From the NCBI RefSeq assembly GCF_047495875.1, contig NC_092463.1:9062622-9126621 (forward strand): a stretch of 64,000 nucleotides of DNA, written 5' to 3'. Shown piece by piece: positions 7,301 through 18,680 of this stretch. Under the pieces are notes generated by a model that was not told the DNA's origin, did no database searches, and saw only the letters and a program-made list of their open reading frames with translations. The translations under genes and the position numbers were made by a program. The DNA comes from Pithys albifrons albifrons. Its lineage: Eukaryota; Chordata; Aves; Passeriformes; Thamnophilidae. Position 1 is the stretch's first letter. Each line of letters begins with the position of its first letter.

Positions 7301-10300
7301 CAACATCCCTGCCCAAGCCAGCCAGGCATTTAATATCACACCTGCACCTCAGCTCCCTCGTCAGTGGCTGGGAGGCACAGTTATTCCTCTTCCATAGTTT
7401 CATTCAGCTTGCCTAACCCTCAACTTCTGGTTGTTTTTGTTACAATCTGCTGTGTTCTGGTTTTCTAGAAATGGTAAATGAAGGTACTTTTTCAACCTTT
7501 AAAAATCCATTACTTTTTCCCTAAAGGGAGGATGCTTCTTGCTTTGCAGTGGTGAAGGAAATTGGCATGGCATTGATAAGCCACACTCTCTTCTTTCAGG
7601 TTTTTTTTTCTCCTCTTTCACCCTTGCTCATCGCCCTGGCAGGTGATTGTAACACTGTTTGGGTTTTCTTTGCCAAATTAATTGTAAAAATACAGTACAA
7701 TCAATCATATTATTTCCTTTTTAATATTTGTTTTGTTTATATTAATGCCCAGGAAGGAAATCTGAAAGCTCACATTATAAATTACCAGGTATATAGAAAT
7801 TTGTAGCAGGATGTATAGAGAATGGCAGTGAAAGGCCATAAGTATCAGTGGACAGTAAGAGACAAAATTGGTGTCTGCTTTGGGACCAGACATAAGATTT
7901 ATCAGACCCAGACAAAAGTCTTTAAATCAGAAGCTGATGTATCCTCAGATAAGCTGAGCAGCACTGGTAGGGTCCACTGTAGAGTTACTAATTTCTTATT
8001 AAAGGAGAAGATTTAATTGGCATTTCTCTATTTGTAAGCAAATAATACACCATGTTAGCAAAGCACTTTATTTTAGTAACTCCCAGAAGAGAGCTAAATA
8101 CTGCAGAGATGTTTTGCTAGATTAGAACTGGGAAATCTCGGGATGAAAATTCTTACTAAGCAAAAACATAACCTAGAATAAAGGGCTTTGTACTGGAGGT
8201 ATTCTGATACAACTTCAGCAGCAGTTCATCAGAATATGTTTCATCCCAGGATAGATCCATTTTATCTCCAACTACTGCCCTGAGCTTTGTATGGCAGCTA
8301 CCTGGCATATTATCCCAACATCTGCAAAAGGTCTCTTAAGCAGGACCCATTCCTTTCTTGGGGCTTGTGGAGTTGGCTGAAAGTATTCTTAGAACAAGTG
8401 TTGTGTTCCTCATTAGATAAATCAGCAATCTCAGGGCATAAAAGATTCTGTCTTTACCCACATATGTGGCATATAATCTCAGTCTTCTCTTCACTTTTGC
8501 TTTTCCACGCAGTTTCTAAATCAACACAGCCTGAGCACATACAAACAGGCATAAGCATCCCAGATGCCAGTTAAAATAAGAAAATGCCAAACATCTTACT
8601 TTTCTCCATTGCCCATACTGCAACCTTCATGTGTTACATGGTTCACACTGTCATTGCTACAGTCTCTGTTGGTGGCCTCGGTGGTACCCACTTCTGTCCT
8701 CTTGAACCTGTCCCAATAGCTGCAGCAATCACCTCTACTATTCCTTTACCTTTTTATCTGATATAGAATCAAAACCAAACTCCTTGCTCCCACCTCCAAG
8801 ACCCTCTGCAATTTGGAGTGCTCACACTGGCATCGTCTTCTAACCCTGTTCCCTACCCTCCATGAATGTTTTCTTCTTCTCTCCCTCTTGTATCTTTTTT
8901 GTTTTGCTGTATGGACCCCTTCAGCATGGGCATCTGCCTTGCTCTTTGCCATGCCTCAACTTTGCTTTGACATTGTTCACAATCTAGTCAGCAGAGCTGG
9001 GATGAAGATTTTGGTGGCACTAGATAGGAAGGATTTTGAGGTGAGTCAGGGAGCTCTGTGTGGAGAAAAGCTGGAGTCATCAGGCTCTCACTGCTTGACT
9101 CCTTTGGGAGCTTGAATTCCAAACCTGGGCCTTTGAGAGCAGTCCAGCCCCAGGTATGGAGAGAGGAAGGGTGGGGATGAGGAAAGTGAGGCAGACAACG
9201 TTTCTAGTCAAAAAGAGCTGCTGTTGTCTCAGGGCTGTGCAGTAGCCATCTCACTGGTCGCTCCACTTCCCTCTGATGTATTCCAGGTGAAGGGGAAATC
9301 CAGAGAATGTCACGTAAGAAATGCAAATAAATATATCTTTCTAGACTTCCTTCTCTTGCACACTGTCTGCCAAACCTTCACTCCCTTCTTTTACTGTTTT
9401 GCCTATGGATGTGTTTTATGCTTTTATCTTGCTCTTCTGGTAAAAGAAGAATTACTTGCTATGAGTTTACATAACTTGACTTTTACTGCTCTGGAAATGA
9501 ATGTGGAACTTCAGTCTTAATTAGAATTTCTGTGTAAGTCCTGTTTAAATGAATCACTGAAATATGTGAATAACATTAAACTTCAGAGTATGTCTGCAGA
9601 GCTGGATAGCTGAAGCTGGTCGCTCAACTGGGCCTATGGGAAGACAAGCACTTAGATGGTACAGTGAGGGGGAACAGACTCCCTGAAACCTGAGTAGGTT
9701 TGAATTTAGCTACAGGTAGACCTCTGTCTGTGGAAGAGTTTTTATTTCAGAGCCTGTGCTTGTGTACTCAACAATTTGCTCCTGCATTACAGCTTCTCAG
9801 GAAAGCCACAGACTTCACAGGACCGGGAAGTTCAGGGTGCAGTTTGAGATCTAGGTTATCATGTTACTGAGTTCCTCTTGCAACACAGTGATGGGCTTGA
9901 GCTCCACCTGCACCCAGAGAGGAGAAGGTTTCTAGTCGCTTGCTGTTGGAAACAAAGTGGAATGGTAGACATGTCAGAAAACGTACAAAACCTCAGGAAA
10001 AAATATCGGCTCATTAAGATGTACTCCCGATGCTTTTGCAAAGTGTCAGTCTCATCTGGTGAATCTGGTGACACTTGCTAAAGAGCAAGATGCTCAGCAC
10101 CACGCTTAACTGGAGGTCATCCTGTAACAGTTAATAAGTGAAAGGAACAACCTGGAATGGAAATCACCTGCCAGGGACCTGTGGATGTGTCTGGTAGGAA
10201 TTCACTTGATCAAAGCAGGATGGGATGAATGGAGCACTGTGGTGCTGGGGATGGTATTTTAGCTTTGGTACACAAAGGAGTTTTGCAGAAGCCGGCATAC

Positions 10301-12123
10301 TGATGAAAATTTCCTTTGCAGATAACAAAGAAGAGGTCAAACTAGAAGTAAACCTAAATGGACTGGGGGTGATGCATAAAAAGTAGCAATTGGCTAAACC
10401 TCCGTGGTTTTTACACCTTCCTTAATTTGTCTGACCTTCAAGACCCAGACTTGATGATGTGCCTAGATGGACCACTGGGCTGGGGTGACTGTAGGCCCTG
10501 AGGTTTTTGTAGCCAGCAGTGTACACAGAGTGATATGCTGCTGCTCATGCCTGCCTTTAATTCCATAGTCCAAAAGGCTAAGTCCTTATTTTCAGCGGAA
10601 TAAAGAAGAGATAGTCTTCAGCTCAAGTCCAAGCAACGTTCAAACTACACCTTTGTAACCAGGATACTCTCAGGCCCTCTGCTGCATCTTGGGGATGAAT
10701 ATGGGGGAGGATTTGTGACTACATGTGTTCACACCAGACTTGTAAGAAGGCAAGGAAAGAGAAGGAAAGCAGTGGTCCTTTAAATTTGGTTATAATAAAA
10801 AAAAGAGGAATTGTTTTTGTTTGGTTATTGGGAGTTACAGCTGAATTCTCCCAGCTCTTCCAGCATTGCATTTGATGTGGAATCAATACTGAGCAGATCC
10901 GCTCTGATGCAGAAGCTGAAATCCAAACAATCTCTCTGCTAACTTGGAGATCAGATTGCCTATTTAACTCATGTCTGTGAGTAAGGTGGGCAAAAGTAGA
11001 GAAATTTACATAGAGCAAAGATTGGAAAGAAAGGAATTGCAAGGTAAGTGTTGTTTGAAGCCATAGGGAACTCTCAGGGAATAGGAAAATGCAAAGAACA
11101 GCAAAAGGATAAAAATGGTGAAGTTCTTTAGAGAGGCTGAAAAAAATATATTTTATTTACTGGAAAAATAAGATGGGTAAAGGCTAAATCCCACAATCCC
11201 TTACTCATGCAAGGAATACTGTTGATTTAAATTCTCATGTAAAAGTATTTAGTGGGTAAAGGATTTATTGGACTGCGACCAAAACTGGGTTATGGTTGAT
11301 GTTTTCACAGAGACGGCAGTCTTTCTTATGCCACCCTGGGTAGTAAATGACAATCATGGGACACGTCTTACAGGATGCACCAAATTAATAAACAAACAAA
11401 CAAAAAAAAGCAACCTTTTCCAAAGTGCACAGGAGGTTCAGGGTGCTGGGGGGCTGGCAGGAAGGTGACTCAGTGACCTGGGAGGCAGGGGAGGTGGTTG
11501 TGGCTCTCTGCAGCAGTGGAGCGCGGACCCTCAGCCGGAGAACACGGCTGCCAGCACAAACTCACACAAGTTGTTCTGGCACCCAGCCTAGAACAACACG
11601 GGGCTGTTTTTTCCCTTTTGTGCTCAACTCCGTTGCCCTGGGACGGTGTGAGATTTTTAATTTTATACACAGAAGGAAGAAAGAATGCACTTTTCTCTTT
11701 TTTTTTTTCTTTTCTGTTTCTCCTTTCTCCACTGTACTTATCTTTACATGTGGCAGTCTTACAGATCCAGGTCAGCAAATACTTTTGTCCAGTGACAAGT
11801 TTTTGTGCAAAGGTCACAAAGGGCAACTGTGAGTGACCAGGACGCCTGTAATAATCACAGACATAAAAAAAAAATCCCACCTTTAACTTTCTGCAATGGG
11901 TTCTTCAGCTGTGGGTAGCTAAGTCCGGCTAATGCAGAAAGAGGGAGAGAGCCACAAGCAGAGCAATAGAAGGGAGGGCTTATAATAAGGTGCTTAAGGC
12001 CTGACATACAAATGAAGAAGAAAGTCCTGACTCACCTGTGTCCTACTCTTGATACCAGTGACTCAGGGAGTCAAGTTGCAAGCCTTGCACTTGTCCAGGT
12101 GTGCCTAGATGGAAATGCATAAC
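4351..12123. other. Intergenic, no recognisable gene
   Basis: About 7.8 kb of AT-rich DNA upstream of ZBTB42. The ORFs are short and resemble no family known to me. The only structured item noticed is a possible L2-like relic at 8763-8960. No CpG island, tRNA or intact mobile element was seen. Confidence 0.6.
8763..8960 (+). mobile_element. Possible L2-type LINE 3'-end relic
   Basis: The text AACCAAACTCCTTGCTCCCA, followed by CCAAGACCCTCTGCAATTTGG, then a pyrimidine-rich stretch and GCATCTGCCTTGCTCTTTGCC, recalls the L2 LINE 3' region (caaactcctt...aaggccct..atctggcc...ctgccttgct). It is strongly diverged, and the assignment rests on recalled consensus only. Confidence 0.35.
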
Positions 12124-12690
12124 TCAAACCAGCCACAACTCTTCCCAGATCTTCAGCACAGCCGTCAGAGTGACCCTTGCATGTACTTGCCCAGCAGAAA
12201 CATGAAGGGTTCCCCTCTGCCTACATAAACTCAGTCTGAGGAAGAATTCCTCATGACCCTTAACCTTCTCAAGGACTTTGCAGAAGATGCCATGAAAATG
12301 CATGGCTCTGGTGTCATTGAGGCTTAAGTCTAGGCAGGTGCCCCCAGGATCAGGACCTAAATGGTTAATTTTCAAGTGGCTTCTGAGAGCAGATGTTCCC
12401 ATGTGTATCCCCTCCTTCCTTCTTCTGACACGTTTCCTACACAAACAGCAGATTGCATTGCTGCTGTCCTTTTGATCTGCAGGAGGGGGAGGAAAATCCC
12501 ACACAAATGATATTAGTTCTCTTTTCAGGCAGGCTGGTGACAGTGCAATGGGCATGTGCTTCCCTCCCACCTCTCCCTGCCCAGATGTCCTTTCTGGGAC
12601 TTTCTTCTTTAGCCCCTGCCCACTTCTGGAGCTGCTTTTAAGGCTACTTACCTTAAAGTCTGGAAGAAAAGGGGAAGTAAGGTATGGCAA
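12124..12690 (-). CDS. BED-type zinc-finger ORF, possible hAT-transposon relic or domesticated fragment
   Basis: A 188-codon open frame. Residues 61-110 carry the BED-finger layout: SFVWDF at the front, C81-x2-C84, a basic stretch (RKRVRRRKEG), then HMGTSALRSH with H105-x4-H110. BED fingers bind DNA and occur in hAT transposases and in the ZBED genes derived from them. The second aromatic expected after W is kept as F66, but the following residue is Pro. The flanking residues 1-60 and 111-188 are not recognised, and no hAT catalytic or dimerisation region was seen nearby. Strong splice signals lie inside the frame: an acceptor at 12477/12476 cuts into the BED finger, and an acceptor/donor pair lies 8 nt apart at 12652-12659. 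It may be an exon of an unrecognised gene, a lone conserved fragment, or an old transposon piece without stops by chance. No ZBED gene is known to me at this locus in mammals. Confidence 0.4.
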   Translation of the reverse strand: MPYLTSPFLPDFKVSSLKSSSRSGQGLKKKVPERTSGQGEVGGKHMPIALSPACLKRELISFVWDFPPPPADQKDSSNAICCLCRKRVRRRKEGIHMGTSALRSHLKINHLGPDPGGTCLDLSLNDTRAMHFHGIFCKVLEKVKGHEEFFLRLSLCRQRGTLHVSAGQVHARVTLTAVLKIWEELWLV

Positions 12691-15600
12691 ATTGTGGAAA
12701 ACTTATTAAAAAGCACTGTCTAAACACATTCAGAGGCTGCGGTACTGTCTGCTCCATCTGCTGCCACACTGCTGGCACTCCTGTGGTACCTGGCACTTGG
12801 GTACCTGCACTCCTTGTGAGCATCTTAAGCCTGGGTGAGGCTTAAAGTCTTGCCAAAAAGGGTACTGTCTTTGAGCTTGAGTCCTAGACCATTCCCAATC
12901 CCAAACTTGCTGTCCAGGCTAGTGGATATGCCCATGTAGTCTCAGGGTGGTTGCAGAGGGACAGCTCTCGCAGCCTCAGTGAGAGGTGAATCAGGGAGAG
13001 ATGTCAGGAGGCTTCAGAATCACATCATTATGGAGAGATCAGTCCTTCCCCTCTTTCTTCCAGAATAAGAACCCGGAACTTGGTGAGACTGCAGGTTCAT
13101 GATGAATTAAAGAAGGTGATTCTTTATGGGACTGTAGTTAAATTGTGCATCTCCCTGGTACAGCACCTTCAGAGTGCCATGACTGCATGGATTTGGAGGA
13201 CTATGAGAAAATTTCATGGTCAACGAATTCACCAAAAGGTATTAAACACAATGCACCAATTTGGGCTCAAAAAGTCACACAGCGTTGACAGTGTGAAGAA
13301 TCTTCTGAAGAAGCATCACTGATTACTTGTCCCCTTCCTACATTCATCCCTCCACATCACTGCTGTTCTTCCTTGGAGAGAAGACACTAGGCTTGGTGTA
13401 CCTCTGGTCTGCCCCAGGATGGCCTTTTTACACTATTATTTTGAGACAGGGAAGAAAGTTTGCTTTCAGCCTGCTATGAATGGTGGTTGCAGAAGCCCTC
13501 TAGATGTGTGATAAAGATGATGGAGGTAAAGTGTGTTGGCCACCAATTTTTCTGGCATCATCCTTCTCATTCCAGCCTGTGGCTTGACTGGTGGGAAAAA
13601 AGACAAACAGTTCTGCCTGAGCTGCTTCTTAGAAAGACCAGACATCACTGTTCAGGACAGCCTTTGGTATGGCTGGGGGCTTAAGGCTGCCAGTGTCACT
13701 GGCCTTGCCACAGCAGCCGTGTAGATGCACCAAAATGGAGCAGGATGTGTGTGTGAACTAGCCTGACACTGAACTGGCTGCTGCTGAGAAATCTAAATGC
13801 AACCAGCGGAGTTTTGGAAATGTGATCTTTTTCTTTATTTAATTTTGGTTTTTTTCCCTGCTTTAGCATCCTCCTCATTTCTAACCCCCAGCAGTAGGCT
13901 TATAGTATTAGGACTCTCTCCCATTGTCTTTGGAGGCTTCCATAACAAACACCTGATTATTAGGAGGATGATGTTTCTTGAGGCAGGGGATAGGAAGGCT
14001 CAAATGTGACACTCTGACCAGCCAAAAAAGCAAGGCAGGGAGTAACTGAAATGCTCCGAATAACAAACTCTTTTAAACCAAAAACAATTCCAAAGAGACT
14101 CTGCATATTTGCAGATGTTATTCATATAGAGGAGAGTCAAATATCATGAAATAACCCACTAAGCCTGACTTGCTTTCTGGCTTAGATAGGATACACAAGG
14201 CTTTGCGTGTTATTGCACTCGATTTCTTGAGCTTGTAACCAGAACCAGGCAGTTTGTAGCAGTCAGCCTAAATATTCAGTTTAGCTTCTTCTGTAGCTAA
14301 ATTTGTTAAAATTGCCAAAGAGTGTACATTGAAACCATCTCTAAGTGGCGGTTCATGGGCATTTCTGCAGAGGCATCAAGTACAGGAGGAACCTGGGAGG
14401 GTTGTGTGTATTGGGGAGGATGCATGCAGCGATGCTGGGAAGTGCCAGCACCTCTGCTTCCCAGAACATTTGGGAAATTGCCAGAACATCTGCCCCTGGC
14501 ACAGGGCACTGGCATCAAGCAGTGGTGCTCTCGCAATTGCTCTAGCAGCAACAGGCAGCAGTGGGGAAAGGGAAGAGCAGACTTGTCACATGCCTGGAAG
14601 GAAAAGTGCAGGTTGTTTCTCTTTCACAGTGTTTCAAATGCAGCAGCTCTTCCAGTTGTGTCCAGGATGTTTATTAGATAGTGATTTACTGATATCCTTG
14701 GATTTCAGAAAGTTTCACCTTGTCTCTAGGTGAAAAAAACCTGCTCCGTTCTTTGTCTTCTGCGTTTCCATTTTTTCATTACTCTTCCATTGCAACCCAT
14801 GAAGTGAGCTTTCATTTCAAAAACTATAGAGGTAGAAAAGCTAGAGTTTGCTGTACTGTCATTTCCCTGTAACTTTTTTGAAGTTGATGAAATGATAAGT
14901 TAGAGGCTGAAAACAAAAAGAAGTCAGGAAAATGGGGAAAAGTGAATTCCTCCTACTCCTCAGCCTGGCATCACCCCAGCATCTTTCATTTCATTTTGTT
15001 CAGCAATAACAATAATAGGAAACGGAATTATTTATCAAGTTGTCAAGTGTCCTTTGTGAATGCTCAAATAAAGTAACAGGTTTTTAGTATATTATCTTAA
15101 GTATTGGGCTTCATTGCTGTTCATTCTGAGGACTATTCCATACAATTTCTACCTCTAAATTTCTAACCCTATGGCAGCCCTAAAGCTTAGCCTTAGACAC
15201 AGCAAAACTCAAGTTCTTACCCTGTAACATCAAATTGTTCATTATTTTGTGATGTATTCAAAGGCTGTGGCATGAAAAGTAAGAAATACCTGTTGTTGCC
15301 AATAGTATAATCACATGTGGGGCTTAATCATGTAAACATGCACAAGGAAAGTTACTTACATATCTAAGTCTTCAGTGCAAGCAGCCATTGGAATACACTC
15401 CTCGGTCTGAACATGTATCTGTACAGTATTTAACATGAAGGCTTGAGCCAGCCTGGGGTCTTTGTGCTAAATATATAGTAATTATTATAATGAGGGTATT
15501 AATGATTTGTTTGTGTGCTGTTCTTACATCTAGTGCCAAATACTATACAGAATGTGAATTTGTGAAGAATTTAGCCCTTCGCATTTTATATCTGTAATAA

Positions 15601-18399
15601 TCCATGACTGAATTGCTGGATTCCAACTCATTTGTATATGCCATATTTTTTTCCAGAACATCTGTTTAAACCCACACTGGATAGCTGCCAGATTAGTGGA
15701 AAGGATATGGTATAAAGAAGACCTTTGTTTCCTCAGAGCAAGGAGAACAAATAAGTTACAAGTTGGCGCACATTGCCGAGAAGAAGCAACTTTTTCTCTC
15801 CAGAAGCAGATGTCCTGTAGTGTTTGAAAATGAAATGTTTTTGTGTCTTGCAGGCAAAGGTTCTGCGCTTCAACAATATTGATTGTCAGTTAGTGCAGGC
15901 TGTCAGCCTGCCGTGGTTAACCTACCAGTTGTTGGAGAGACAATCACAAGCAATTAAGAATCACATTTTGCAGTTTCAAATGCATCCATATTGCCACTTT
16001 ATTCAAAATCCTTTTTTCTTTTTCATGTTGGAAAGTAGATTGGTGAGAGAGAAGTTTTCTTTTTTCCTCCTGCCAACCATATTTTCATTGCTGGCCAAAT
16101 TAAGAGAGATATATAATGCTCATAAACTTGCTGCAGTTTCTTGATTAAAATCTTACATCCAGCACTCCTTTCAACATCAATCTATATTAATAAGGAGGGA
16201 GCACATTGCATTGCATGTCTCCGAGTTGTGCCTTAGTCACAAAGCACCAGAGAAGCATCAGGGAAATATTCAGCTGCCGTAGCACAAGGATAAAAGGACG
16301 GTTCTTCATGTGGATGGACCTTTGTGATTTAACAGGAATATGGATAGAAAGATTAAAACCAAGAAGAGCCAAAGATTTTAGCAGCTGAAATTACAACAGT
16401 GCTGGCTACGCAGCAGTTAAGGGTATGGCTGATGGAATCAAGGTAGCAAAGTGTTGAAATCAGCCTGATATGCCAGGAAAAACAGCCCACATGAGATGAA
16501 ATACGGAGTGCTACACAATCCCAAAGTCAGCAGTGTCTGGAAAGCCTGTGGCTCTTGTTGCCCCTTTGCCAAGCATTCTTCAAGGCTTTGGTAGCTCGTG
16601 GCCCTTTAGAGAGAAATATCAGAGACACTGGCTAGGGACATTCTCTTACTGTAACTCAGTCTGTTACAAAGCCTGTGCCAGGCACTGTGCACATTATGTT
16701 GTGACAAACTATGTGCACACTGTCACCTTGGCTGGTGGTTTCAGTCCAAACACCTGGGAACCATCTCAACATCATAAACCAGCATGACTTAGAAGGACTT
16801 TAGGCAAAGACAAATCCTGTTTCCTTTTCCAGAACTTTTCCATATAAAGTCATTTCCTAAAAGCAACAAAAATCTATCAGTTCTTCCAAGAAGAGTTCTT
16901 CCAACTCACAGCCTCAAAAGAGATTTTTGACCATCAGATGACTACCACCACAGGGTTTCTCAGCAGCCCAAACCTCAGAAGCCTCTGCAACTAACCTCTC
17001 ATGAAATCCATGTGTTGTCTGGGTCCATAATACTCAGGGGAATGGGACTGGGAGCAGCACTTGCAGGTTTTGAAGGTGAGAATATGCCACTTGCAGACAC
17101 ATGAGGTTCTGCCTTATTATGAAGGGAAGGCAGGGAAAGGTCAAGGCCTAAGCAAACCCCTATACATCATTCGGAAAGTGTCAAGAGCAACTAGTAGAAA
17201 ATGTCAGCACACACTTCACAATTCAGAGGATTAGAAAAACAAGTTATCTGTGTGCCTGTCTGTGGAAAGGGACTTTTCTCACCTTGCACTCCCTTTCAAA
17301 CCCTCTCAAACACTGAGCAATATCGAAATGGACCAAGCCAGCAAAGGACCTGAGCTGAGTCCCACGGAGTTACTGTGAAATTTCAGTGCTGATGGATCAG
17401 TCTAGTGAAATCTTCCTGATTTAGGATCCCAACAGAAGTATTTCAGAAGGGATCAACAATTTGTGACAGCAGTACTAGCAAATGAAAGGTGCTGAAAATG
17501 GGGAATCAAAAGAAAAAAGGGAAATTGTGTAGCTGAATAATATTGAAAAACATCTCCTACATGCAAATGTACACAGATTCTGATACTAAGGCTGGTATGA
17601 GTATAAAAGTGATGAGTTTCATCTTTAGTAAGACTCTGTCAATTCAAAACTTAGATTAAAGAAATTTCTGTGCAGTAGCTCTCTGACCATTTTCACCTCT
17701 TCTCTGTACAAAACACAATTTGTGGTTTGACAATCACATTTTCCTATTTTTAAAACATGTTTTCTCTTCTGTCTTGCTCTGTGAGAAAGACATTGAAACT
17801 GCAAGAGAAACTGTCTCGACAGAGGAAACTGAAATGGCTTCGTGCACGACATGCAAACAACAGAACAAAGTAAACACCAAAAAAAAGAGAAAGCAGTGCT
17901 TTATTTTCTCTCTGATCTTTCATTTTTAGGGGATATTTGTGATTACAGAGAACTTCCAACATTTCAGGCAAATGGGAAATTTTTGAACAACTGATGTAAT
18001 AGAGATTTTAGGTATTAGCATGCGATGAAACAATATCTTATTCTTACTGACAGCAGGATACAACAGGAAACAAAGATTGTTTGTGTTTAGGACTCTTCCT
18101 GAGCAAGAAGATGGATAAATGGCTTTAAATGGACTGCAGATCTTCTCATCACACTCAGTAACTAAATACTCTGTATCTTTGATTTTTTTAGGGTTAAACA
18201 TTCAAGGAAATGAAACATGATTTCCCTCCCCCTGCCCCCCGCTCCATGTTTGCTTTTGAGTTGAGGAAGAGTTTTCTACCAAGTGATTCAGGCTGTGGAA
18301 AACTACCCTGAGTACCTCACTGATATTTACAATCCCCGAAATCTTGCTCTTGGTACCAGAGATGAGAAATTTGGATCCGTATTGAGAAAATTACTTGTT

Positions 18400-18680
18400 C
18401 TTATGCTAATCTTGATCAAGCTGTTGACACTGACATTAAGCAAACACACTGGGGTGTAATTACATTTCACACTGATCTATGAAATATTCATGTAATAATA
18501 ACGAAAACATACATGCAATCATACAATATCATCACCATAAACTGTGGTCAAATACGTATGATATTTGCAATGCTTATACCTTGTTCATATAAATAAATAT
18601 TCATTAGAACTGAAACTAATTACTGCATGGTCGATGACAGCTGAGAATATTAAGCACCACTACTGAATTATGCCTTCAAA
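18400..18680. promoter_or_regulatory. AT-rich block, candidate conserved non-coding element
   Basis: Low-GC but non-repetitive sequence dense in TAATTA/ATTA, ATTCAT and ATGCAAT-like homeodomain/POU words (for example GTAATTACATTT and AACTAATTACTG). It looks like vertebrate developmental enhancers by composition only; no conservation could be tested. Confidence 0.2.

Noticed and set aside
13080..13322. 80-codon plus-strand ORF considered as part of a transposase
   Set aside because: Opposite strand to the BED ORF and no hAT motif seen.
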